A DNA stretch of 64,000 bases from positions 11,414,013 to 11,478,012 of the forward strand of contig NC_092577.1 in assembly GCF_037975245.1 (NCBI RefSeq), written 5' to 3'. The stretch's first letter is position 1. Each line of letters begins with the position of its first letter. This document shows, in pieces, positions 11,836 to 21,458 of the stretch. Origin of the DNA: Apostichopus japonicus. Its lineage: Eukaryota > Echinodermata > Holothuroidea > Aspidochirotida > Stichopodidae. A model generated the notes under the pieces. That model worked only from the letters and a program-made list of their open reading frames with translations, ran no database searches and had not been told where the DNA came from. Position numbers and translations under genes: made by a program.

Positions 11836-13180
11836 TCGAAACCAAATTTGTTTGGTTGATACAGTATTTTAAATTTTCCTGTCGATCACACTATGGTTCA
11901 CATTAATTGTCTACACTTGAACTCAACTGACTAATAAGCCATCTGATTTATTTCAGTGTAGGCCTGGAGCCATGTGCTTGGTATGGCATAGTTACAAACA
12001 CACACACTACAAAGGTTTGAGGACACATGCAATCCTACTTGACATGATTTTCCATCATAAAAGAAGGCCTCACCATACATGCATCAACATAAAATAAAAT
12101 GAAACAAGCAAGATGCTTTGATATAAAATATTTTATTCCAAATTTTTAAAGAGTTGTAATAAGACTAGGTGCTACTAAATCGAGTGCCATACTGACGCTA
12201 AATAGCTGGAAATATACAAAAGCTAACTCGCTTTGCTAGGTGTACAAAATACAAGAAGGGATCTGAGACTAGGCAATACTGTAGCATTGCATATGGCCTA
12301 TATACTTAGAGGCCTATATAAGCTACATTACACGCTACATTTGTTTGTATATTCGCCAGTACTATCAGCAGCCATAGAGACATGCTTTGGGCTTAGTTAG
12401 GCCATATTTTGAAAAAAAATTACTCCAAGACTTGAGGCTAGACCATAGGCCTAAGCTTTTATGCCGACATTGCACATTGATAGGCCTAACGTCAGTCTGC
12501 CCATCGATCCTACACTGGTGTTGATTTCATTTCTTTGTTTTATGACAAATAAAACATGAAATAAATGGTATCATAACATAACAGATACCAGTATAAAGTA
12601 GCTATCGATCTATCTTTCATGGGTGCTACGTAAATTACTTCTAGTCTTAGGCAAACTAGTAGTAGCATGGTATTGAAGAGCCTTGTCCTAAATTGTCATA
12701 GTTTGCATTCCTTTCACTTGAGAAAGTTTTGTATACTTTCTTGTCATATATAGTGATGCTCTAAAATGAGTATTAGTAACATGCCTAGAATTACCTTCAT
12801 CGTTTGTGTATTGAATCATGGAAGCAACTTCTAGGCATATAGTCGATCTGTTGGTGAATCTTGATTACAGGAATCATGGGCGACGATGGGGGGGTTGGGG
12901 GGGACATATCCCCAAATATTTTATGTGGGGGATTTAGTATCTAATATCCCCCAATATTTGGTGGCATATTTTTTTTGTGTGGCTATAAATAGAAAATAAT
13001 GCCTGAGATTATTTATCCAAAACGTATTTGGCGGTGGCTAAAACTTCATCCAACACATGCTGCACAAGGTAAATGACTCTTCGTGGTCGTTTCTGTGACC
13101 TGTGACCGTATAGCATGTAGTCACTCATGATTAATATCATAATGTCTGTACATTTCTTGTGTATGAGTGTAGGTGCGTAG
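11836..13180. other. Non-coding stretch with AGGCCTA-rich sequence and poly-G MITE scraps
   Basis: Contains several TAGGCCTA-type motifs (about 12,290-12,490), also frequent at 20,810-21,010. A G-run segment at 12,890-12,960 (AATATCCCCCAATATTTGG) looks like a scrap of a poly-G MITE. No gene was seen. Confidence 0.45.
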
Positions 13181-13790
13181 CCAAGGGGGGGGGGCGAAGG
13201 GGGAAACGCCATCCCTCGAGCATATTTTTGTATTTTTTATGATATCGAAGTTTTATAGTAGCTGTTATAAGAGGTTTTCATATTTGTACACCAATAAATT
13301 AACTGTGTCTGAATTTTCGAAAATTCCCTGACCAACATTCTTCATCATACTTCCCTCTACTCGTGCAATTTTGACAAGTCTGTTAATTTAAGGTTGAAGG
13401 TTTTTTTCTATATTAATTGTCCATGGATGAAATTTTGTGCAACATTATGGGTATGTTTTGAAGTGAATTATTTTTCAAATTCTGACAAATAATGGGCTTA
13501 AAACCTTGAAAAGTGGGGCTGGCGGGTATTGTGGGCCGTCACGTAGAATTACCTACAAAAGCAATGGTCCATAGGAGATGCGATGAGGTCGAACATGATG
13601 TGTGACTGGTGAAAATATTGAAAAAGGTTATGAATGAAATAAAAAATATTGGGGAAAACTTGGATCTCAGACAAAATTGTTCATCTGGTTGGTCATTTTC
13701 AAGCCCGAGAAGTGTCATTTCCGGTCATCTGGGGGGGGGGGGGGCTATCAAAACCAGAAATTTTCTTGTACGTTGGTGGTGTTCCACTTT
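13181..13790 (-). repeat. Poly-G hAT-like MITE copy, minus orientation
   Basis: The reverse complement of this stretch matches 33,540-34,080. Shared blocks include AATTCACATTTCTCG-like, GTACAAATATT, CCCTCTACTCG/CGAGTAGAGGG, TGATGTGTGACTGGT, CGTCACG, and CCCGAGAAGTGTCATTTCCGG. G-runs lie near 13,183 and 13,730. The copies differ by many substitutions. The ends are not clear enough to call a target duplication. Confidence 0.65.
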
Positions 13791-14146
13791 GATTGTTATA
13801 TATGTATATATACATACATCCCAAAAGTTCACCTCCAAGTATCATAACCAAATTCACCAGATTGATTTATTTTCTCTTGGAAATTTGCCACTCTCAATAC
13901 TGCTTTTACAAATACATTTGACGTCGGCTTGCCAACTGTTGGCTGCAAATTTCGTTAGACTTTCAGCCATCGTTCTATTGTTATGCAGACGAATTGTAAA
14001 AACGTACCAACGTAACATAAACCAGGGAGCTGTTCTCTGCATATACACAGTATTTGCATGTACATAACGCCGAGCCAAGCAGTTTCTGTATCAGCTGACA
14101 TATCACATGACACACAATAAGGATTTTGATTAGCTCTTTCTAACAA
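13791..14146. other. Non-coding stretch
   Basis: Overlapping chance open frames on both strands, no domain and no splice context. Nothing recognised. Confidence 0.4.
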
Positions 14147-14400
14147 AATCAAAGCGGACTAAATTAGTCCGTCTTAAACTGCTGTTAACTCCTAAAAAAA
14201 ACACTTCCCTAACCATCCAACATCGAGAATTGTAATTAGCATATGAAAACACAACATAATATAAAACGCTGCGTCGGAAAAGTCCTAACAACGCAAAGCG
14301 GACTAAATAATTCCGTCTTAAATTTCTGTTCACACTTCAGATAACACTTCCCGAACCATCCAACATCGAGAATTGTAATTAACATATGAAAACACATCAG
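14147..14400. repeat. Two-unit tandem repeat, ~146-bp period
   Basis: The blocks CAAAGCGGACTAAAT, CCGTCTTAAA, ACCATCCAACATCGAGAATT and CATATGAAAACACA occur at 14,149-14,260 and again at 14,295-14,397. Confidence 0.8.
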
Positions 14401-15168
14401 ATTATGTGGTCAAACCGTAGTACTAAATATGTGCAACGACAGTGAACGATATCGAGCTTACCCCGATGGATTATTGCCGCCATTTTCAGGAATTCCCCTC
14501 TATGTTGCAACTTCGTCAAAATACGTCAATACAAGCTGTATTGAAATGTACTATACTTGCATATAGACAGAGTACAGTTCTTAGTTTAGCCGCATGTAAA
14601 TTGATACCGGTAATCCGTACAAGAAAAATTATTGTAAACTGTGTTTTGCTGCAGTTGTTATCTTTTTTGAAGCACACTGTTATTGATATCAACCTTTGTG
14701 TTAGATCTTGACGATAGAATAGGTAAGTGAACATTCACTCCAATATATTTGTCAATGTCTGCCGTTTGTCATTTGCCATGGAACAGAAATCGTTCGATAT
14801 ATGCAATTGCTAGCAAGTAGATCCTCATTGGGAATCTGTACATTGTGTTCCATTGTAACGGCCGTATTCCATAATGTAGCGCGGAATTGGCTAGACTGGG
14901 GTTTCTGTTTGTACTGCCAGCAGCTGTCATACTAATAACATTTCGATCATGATGAACAGTTTTCCGCAATTTGATGAATTGAAAATCATTGATTTCTTAT
15001 AGATTTCAACAGAATGAATCTGGTATAACTACTGAAATTTGAAACTTCAGCATAAGTACAAATCTGAATTTAAGTACCTTTCTTGAGTTGATCATAAGCG
15101 GGCATAGTTTCATTTCAAAGCATAATTGGAACAAAAATTGAAGTGTTCTAGGCTAATTCAACATCACG
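14401..15168. other. Non-coding stretch
   Basis: Only short overlapping open frames on both strands. No motif, repeat or splice-bounded exon was recognised. Confidence 0.4.
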
Positions 15169-16057
15169 CAGGCGCGGCGGAACGGGAAAATTATTGGGGG
15201 GGGGGGGGGGCTAATGTGTGGAGACTATCTAAGCGGAGCGCCACCATCGGTTGGCGCGAAGCGTACAAAAATGTTTGGGTTTTTGAAACCCACAGATGGC
15301 CGGAAACGGCACTTTCCGAGTGTTTCATGCTGCGAATACCTAGCCCTAAAATATGGGTTTCAAGTCTGCAATTTCTCAGACTGCACGTAAAAATCTGTAA
15401 AAACATTGTAATTTGTATATTCGGTGGTTTTTTAAGAGAGTAGCTATTATACTAGTAGTGTACTCGCAAAGACGTTTTTCAGTGTAGTAAATTACTACTT
15501 GCAATTAAATGCAATAATTAAATAAATATTATAAGAAAAAAACAGAAAGCATTTCTTAATGTCAACAAATGGGTAATTCCAAAACCATGTGCAGTTGCCA
15601 ACAAATTTCTATGAACCAAGCACCACAGTACAGGTGAAATGCTAATATTGTTTTTTTGTTCGTTTAATAATTGATTGCGTTTAAACATAGATCCATGTTC
15701 CACACCTTGCGTGTACTCGTAGTGTAAAGTGAGTAGTGCCTAAGACGAAGTTGTGTTGCGCTTTCCGGTACTCACACTCACTGCTTCCACTTTTCACGGG
15801 GCGTGAAGACGCGGTTGGGGTGACAATGTGGTCTATAGCCAGGGGACGGGCCGAGGGTCCCCCAGCATTTACTAAAATTATTACATCTATATAGTATACG
15901 TGTGCATCGGACAGATCGACAAGTGTATGGGCAGGTGCACGTTTCGGAGCCTTAGTAAATATTGGGGGGGGGGGGGGGTGGGGCTTATCATGCATTTGCC
16001 TCTCAACTTTTTCATTGGGGCCCCCCAAGCCCCCCCCCCCCGGTTCCGCCGCCACTG
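15169..16057. mobile_element. hAT-type non-autonomous element (poly-G MITE)
   Basis: The left end CAGGCGCGGCGGAAC matches the reverse complement of the right end (CAGTGGCGGCGGAAC). The flanks are ACATCACG (15,161-15,168) and ACATCATA (16,058-16,065), a 6/8 match consistent with an aged 8-bp duplication. G-runs lie just inside both ends. The body includes the ACTATCTAAGCGGAGCGCCA block shared with 33,499 and 35,650. No transposase gene is present. Confidence 0.65.
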
Positions 16058-16442
16058 ACATCATATCTATCTGGTTATGGACATATCGACGGTTGAATAT
16101 AATCAAATGTTTTACGAGGGAAAACAATTAAAAGTCACCAAAATGTACACGGGAGACAATGAAACGAGACTGCAGTGCAATGTATATGTGATAACAAAAT
16201 CGAAACAAACAAGATAATGTTGTAAAGATGGAAGTAAGTGAAAAGTATAAATGGAGTTCATCTAGCCTATATAAAACGGTTTCTTTTAGCGGCATTTATA
16301 GCAAGAAGTGTGATCAATTTAATACATTTTGAGTAAATATTGATAAAATACTAACCCAATGCAAACATTGTGTCTTTAGATTTTCTAAAAACGGGAATGA
16401 CAATTTTTATAATAGAGGTATTATATTGTATGTCTTCCGATA

Positions 16443-16590
16443 ACAGAGTTGTTGACAATTGACCATTCTAAATCATAAACGTTAAATATGAATCTAAGAG
16501 ACTGATTTCGGTCAGCTTGCGTCTTTGATAAGCCAATGACGTGATTTCCTGCTTGCAGGAGGATCTAAAATACATACAATTCATACATAC
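16443..16590 (+). repeat. 5'-truncated SINE
   Basis: Shares AGAGTTGTTGACAATT, GTTAAATATGAAT, GAGACTG.TTTCGGTCAGC, GATAAGCCAATGA, TTCCTGCTTGCA and the CTAAAATACATACA tail with the complete SINE at 59,297-59,528. The head is missing, and a small deletion lies before TTCCTGC. Confidence 0.8.
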
Positions 16591-16599
16591 ATATAATTT

Positions 16600-17240
16600 A
16601 TGCTGAAATCGAAGTTATTATACTTCAAATTACGCAGCTAGGCGCATGGCTAGGGTGTTCAACCGTATTTTATTGAGCAAAACTTTATGTTTACAGCTTA
16701 ATATGGACCTCTTTATAATCTAAATATGACTCACAGCACATCACTTGATGCATATTGGTTGATTTTGCTGGGGAAGGAACCCCAGCAGCCCTACATATGA
16801 GAGTCTGTTTTAATGACCCAAGTACCACATCCCTTCCCTTTATCCTTCATTCGCGCTTGGTCCTTCCACATAGGTGCAGCAAGGGGTGGGGAGGGGGGGT
16901 TGCAGTTAGCATGACTATATAAAAACGAACGGTAGGCTAAAGACTCTGGCAACTAGAAGAAACTGCTCTCTTTTTTGATAGTCAGAAATGGCAATATATT
17001 GTATAGTATATTTGTAACTGCACAACGATGATATTGTCATGACAAATGATGGTGTTTCATGGATATAAGAAGACCTGCCTCTTAGGCACATTGGCGTGTC
17101 TATCAAGAGGTATAACGGTAAGAGGATTTAGACGCAAACTTATGCTATCATTCCATTATTGTTACTACACTTGTGGATACTACTTTACGTGCGTATGGAG
17201 ACCCATTTTAACAATAAATATTTAATTTCAGAAATCTGAA
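16600..17240. other. Non-coding stretch
   Basis: AT-rich, with short G-runs near 16,885. No gene or repeat was recognised. Confidence 0.4.
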
Positions 17241-17282
17241 TTTAATATTAGATATCTACAAATAATAAGAGATATCTAATAT
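17241..17282. other. Perfect 14-bp inverted repeat
   Basis: AATATTAGATATCT and AGATATCTAATATT flank a ~12-nt AT-rich loop. It could be a small foldback scar. No associated TIR family was seen. Confidence 0.6.
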
Positions 17283-17345
17283 TCCAAACGTGCGTGTGTT
17301 ATAACATGTAAACAATTCGGAAAAAAAATCCGAAGTACTGTATGT

Positions 17346-17720
17346 TTGACCGAGGAGAGGGGAGGAAACATGTGTCCTCATTCTCCAGATGGCTATTGCC
17401 CTGTATATAATAACAATATCGAACATTCGCATGAGCATAGCAGTACGAGTGGGAAGGTAGACACACATATACCTCATATATCTTTAGTAATTGACCCAAA
17501 TGGAGATGTTGTGTTTATATTAATGACGACAATCAAGTTTTCGTGATGTGCGGAGCGTTGACTAATAGTGTCATTCAATGAACCAAATTTAGCATGTTCA
17601 GAGAAATGTCGTTCTCTGGTTAATATGGCTAGAGAAGAAAACCTTATGATAAGTAGATCACACGCTGGTATAAATATAAGTAGCCTACCAAGTATTGAAT
17701 ACACCTTGGGTAATTATTTT
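17346..17720 (+). pseudogene. Unrecognised degenerate coding stretch
   Basis: Three plus-strand frames follow each other with protein-like composition. The first (17,346-17,520) includes MCPHSPDGYCPVYNNN and LVIDPNGDVVF. A shifted frame continues INDDNQVFVMCGALTN near 17,520-17,565. The third (17,568-17,705) has EPNLACSEKCRSLVNMAREE. The succession suggests one old gene with two frame changes. I do not recognise the family. It lies just upstream of the TRIM pseudogene but shares no sequence with the intact TRIM genes. Confidence 0.3.
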
Positions 17721-17921
17721 TTACTTTTTACGATTTCTTTAAGATCCTCGTTTCGTTCGGTATTTCTGTTGCGGGAGGGGGGGGGGGTGGTGGGGTGGGA
17801 AGGTAGGCAGGACCACCCAGGGTACTGCTACTGACTCTTGCATTTTTCACTTTTACACTCCCACCACAATGTCTCTTTGGCGCGATAACACTATATCTGC
17901 AAGTTTAAATGCATTTTGATA

Positions 17922-19203
17922 TATACAAAGGTCATGACCTGCATGATGTAACTGAAATAGCAGAACGTGAAAGAAAATTACTGAACCAAGAACTTGCTGA
18001 ACTAACCAAATACAAGGGTAAACTATACGAATTGCCAACGAAACTACAAATTACTCAACAGAGGCTGAATGAAAATGCCATGAAAAAGACAGGAAGATTG
18101 ATAATCCAGTACCAGCGACAGACACACAAGATTAAAGATAAACTTGCAGATTGTACTACGGAACGAAAGAGGGGTTTAGAGGCCATCGAAAACAGAAAAA
18201 GAGATAACGACCGTCAGATCACTCAGAATTGGTACAAGTGAGAAAGAAATATGATAAAATCAGGAAAACAGCAAATCAAGAATATGACAACAAATCTGAA
18301 GATTTTATTAACAAATGTGATGAAACCGAGGGCGCACTCTTAACAAAACTTCGCAGCCTATATGTTAATTTGAGGAGTTTGACAACAGCAAAAGACCTGC
18401 TTGTAGGGCAAAATAAAGATGAACTAAAACAATTAAGAGAATTTTACGAACAGATTATTAAAAGATACGAGAACCTCACAACAACGACCTCATCTATTCT
18501 TGCTTCTAAAGACGATTGGACAAACGCTCACTGTATTCCTGATATTAGAGTAGCATGTGAACACCTTGTAAAAGAATTGAAAAAAGAATTCCCAGAGGTA
18601 GAACTTTTATCTGATTTCGATATCAGTGATATAACGAAGGTAATTAGAGATAACGTCAAGATTGCTCAGCATAAAGAGTCAGTGGTTGATGTTGCAGGAA
18701 TCAAAGTTAACGGTGTACGCATCACTGATATTATGACCAGAGGAGATGTCAAGATTGTCATCACTTATAAGGCAACTGAAGGTTACTCATACATTACTGT
18801 GTTGAACAGTAACGGTGAAATACAACGACATGATCAGATCGACATTGATATGGACATACCCATCTGCTTAATGTTTTCTGAATCCAAAGCTGTTACATGG
18901 GATGGTTGGTATGACATCGGTATTTACGATGTACGTGATGGTGCATTTAGCAGGAAGAACATTTGTGACGTCATTACTAGGTGGCCATCTGATCAGTACG
19001 TGACCTGTGTAACTACAGATCCTGTGACGAGTCATATTATAGTAGGTACTAACAGCAGAGATGTTTATGTATTGACTGATCAAATGAATCCCAGTCACAT
19101 GTTTACATTACCAGATGTAATCGGTGCAGCGCATGATATCACTGTACATAGAGGTAGTCTCCTGGTCTGTGACAATTCGCGTGGTAGATCATATGCAGTC
19201 CGT
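17922..19203 (+). pseudogene. TRIM pseudogene, truncated at both ends
   Basis: Homologous to the two intact TRIM genes in this window and closest to the one at 52,120-54,348. Homology starts at KGHDLHDVTEIAE, the end of B-box 2, so the RING, B-box 1 and most of B-box 2 are missing. The coiled coil runs to about 18,560. Near 18,229-18,241 a net 13-nt loss relative to the paralogues breaks the frame, so the reading shifts from the 17,909-18,241 frame to the 18,229 frame. The beta-propeller part then continues (IGIYDVRDGAFSRKN, HIIVGTNSRDVYV) until RGRSYAV at about 19,200. There the gene is cut and the frame runs into a Pro/Asp/Asn/Tyr tail encoded by a minisatellite. Without a RING it cannot act as an E3 ligase. 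Confidence 0.9.
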
Positions 19204-19482
19204 GACCGGACAAATACCCCCCAGACAATAACCCCCCGGACGATTACCACCAGGAGAGATACCCCCCGGACAAATACCATCCCGGACAACTACCCCCAGG
19301 ACAACTACCACCCGGACAGAACCCCCCCGGACAATTACCCCCGAGGACAAAACCCCCCGGACAAGTACCCACCCGGGCAAGTACCCCCTCGGACGCATAC
19401 CCCCTAGACAATTACCCCCCTAGACAATTACCCCCCGGATAAATACCCCCGGACGAATATACCCCTGGACATATGCCGTTAA
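19204..19482. repeat. C-rich minisatellite, CCCCCGGACAATTAC-type units
   Basis: About 17-19 units of 14-16 bp. The C-rich strand has no stop codons, so the TRIM pseudogene frame stays open through it. The reverse-complement repeat occurs at 42,045-42,392 upstream of the next TRIM gene. The opposite strand carries regularly spaced G4-6 runs, a layout that could form G-quadruplexes. Confidence 0.9.
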
Positions 19483-19557
19483 CTTTAGGAGACGGATACA
19501 GCGACGGATACGCCCGTCTTTTTTTCGAGTTTAGTTTCCCGCGGGGCTCAACATATA

Positions 19558-19960
19558 CACTGTTAAAAATATCTGTCAGTTTACAGACTTTTTTAACATA
19601 AATTTCCGGTTTTTTCCCATTAACCAAAAATTACTGTATTTTTACAAACAGTTTGTATTGCTACAAAAACAAAATGTAATATAACCTATATTTTCTGTTT
19701 ATTTAGAAAACAATTATTTTCTATTTTTTAACAAAATTTGACTGCAATCATTAATATTTTTACAGAAGTAACTGTAAATTAAAGTAACAGTTGAAAAATC
19801 CTGTTATTTACAACTTATATCTGTTTTATTGCAATAACATGATCGCACTGTTTTTTTTTACCATCAATTTGTATTTACTACGACAAAAAAATGTTTTTAA
19901 ACAGAAACTTTTCATTTTTGCAGAAAAACAAATATTTAGTATTTCAATTAGCAACACTAT
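19558..19960. repeat. Left TIR and subterminal region of the CACTA element
   Basis: CACTGTTAAAAA is followed by many copies of CTGT(N)nACAG-type motifs (about 19,575-19,935) in very AT-rich sequence. In CACTA elements such subterminal motifs are bound by element proteins; binding here is inferred. Confidence 0.75.
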
Positions 19961-21410
19961 AGGGTCCTTTTATAGACCAATTCATCGTATGTTTCTTCAA
20001 GCACAATCTGACTGAACAATATATGGGATGCGCTCATCTCGGGTGTGTGGTCCAGGGACCCGCTTCGGGCCCTAGGTTAGTCAATGTGTTTTCGGGACCT
20101 TTGGGCGATGCCCATGCACGGAAGCTCTGGGGTTTAAAAAAATTGTGATCATTATTAACTGTCTTCAATTGGCATTGAATGCGCACTAAAAAGACGAAAA
20201 ACATTCTATTTAATTTGGGCATTTTTATTTCAAATAATTTAAATTTGAGTAAATGCCGATCGATTTCGTGATACAGCGAGCATGTGGGTGAGACAGATTG
20301 ATGTTGTTAAAGGTTGCATTGGCGTGAAAAACAACGTACAGCGCGTATGGCACACCTAATGCAGTCCAGTGGTTTCGCAATGGCTCGGTGACCTAAGGTC
20401 ACGGTTTCCACCTGGGTTCACGAGTGTAACATATGCATATTAACGTTTCCCGCCAAAATAACAGTCCACGGCCTGACGTATCAGTGCACAAGAAACTTTT
20501 TCAGTTATACGTACAATACAACAGCGCACCGAACTCCGACCACGTACGTACGTACACACTACTACTACTTGCGTCCAGCATGCAGTACACAACACCAGCT
20601 GCCTTTTCACTGATGACGCAGGAGAATTCTGCAATATTCGACTGAGGTGGGTGTAGTGGAAGTTCATTCAAGTTTTGTTAGCAAATAAGTTGGTAGAAAC
20701 ATTGACTATTCATCAATAACAAATTCTTAGAAGGTTTTTTCTTGCCGTTTCGGAAAATCTGTTAAATGTTTTTGTATAACGGATGCGATAACTGAGCTTT
20801 ATAGTTATAGGCTAGGCCTAATAGCGAAGGGCCTAGCATAACGTTAGGCATCAGTGGCTAACGGTGGTCTTAGTCCGGAGCGATATTGATGAAATAAAAT
20901 AATAGCCTAGGCCTATAGGCTTGGCCCATATACAATTTAAAAACTTAGGTTTTTGCTATTGCCTGTGCGGCTGTAGCCTAGGCTATTAATATTAATAGGC
21001 TACTTTTAACCGAATTGTTGATTAAGTTTAAGCCAACATTACTCATTAGCTTTGAAAACCTATGATACCCAACAAAGCTAGGGCCTAACAGTAATGCTAC
21101 AGTAGTTTTACTGTGTGAGAACCAGTATGAGTTGGACTGAGCCTGTCCACACTACCAGTACCACAGTCTGTCAATCATTTTGACACAACCATTTGCATTG
21201 ATTATGCATCTAGACAAAATCATGTGTACAAAAAGAAGCAAGTAGGCAAGAGCTTTCCTATATCTTGTACTGTAGCTGTACTCAGTACATGTTCAACTTC
21301 AAACATATAAAAATTGTGTAAATTCACTGTAGCTTTAACAACCGAAGTTAGTGCAAATGAAATTGGTGTGGGTTTATAAGTAGGTTATTCAAACTTTTCC
21401 AAATTGGCAG
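19961..21410. other. 5' non-coding region of CACTA element
   Basis: No convincing gene. A cluster of TAGGCCTA-like motifs lies at 20,810-21,010. A TTGGCAG acceptor-like site at 21,404-21,410 is followed by sequence open in the transposase frame, so a non-coding or short coding first exon may lie in this region. Confidence 0.4.
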
Positions 21411-21458
21411 GGTTTTCCTACTCGTATTCTCATAGTTCTGTACGTCGTGAGACTAAAA

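Noticed and set aside
17909-19407. Two adjacent TRIM genes (17,909-18,241 and 18,229-19,407)
   Set aside because: Comparison with the intact copies shows one gene with a net 13-nt deletion, no RING, and a C-terminus replaced by a minisatellite.
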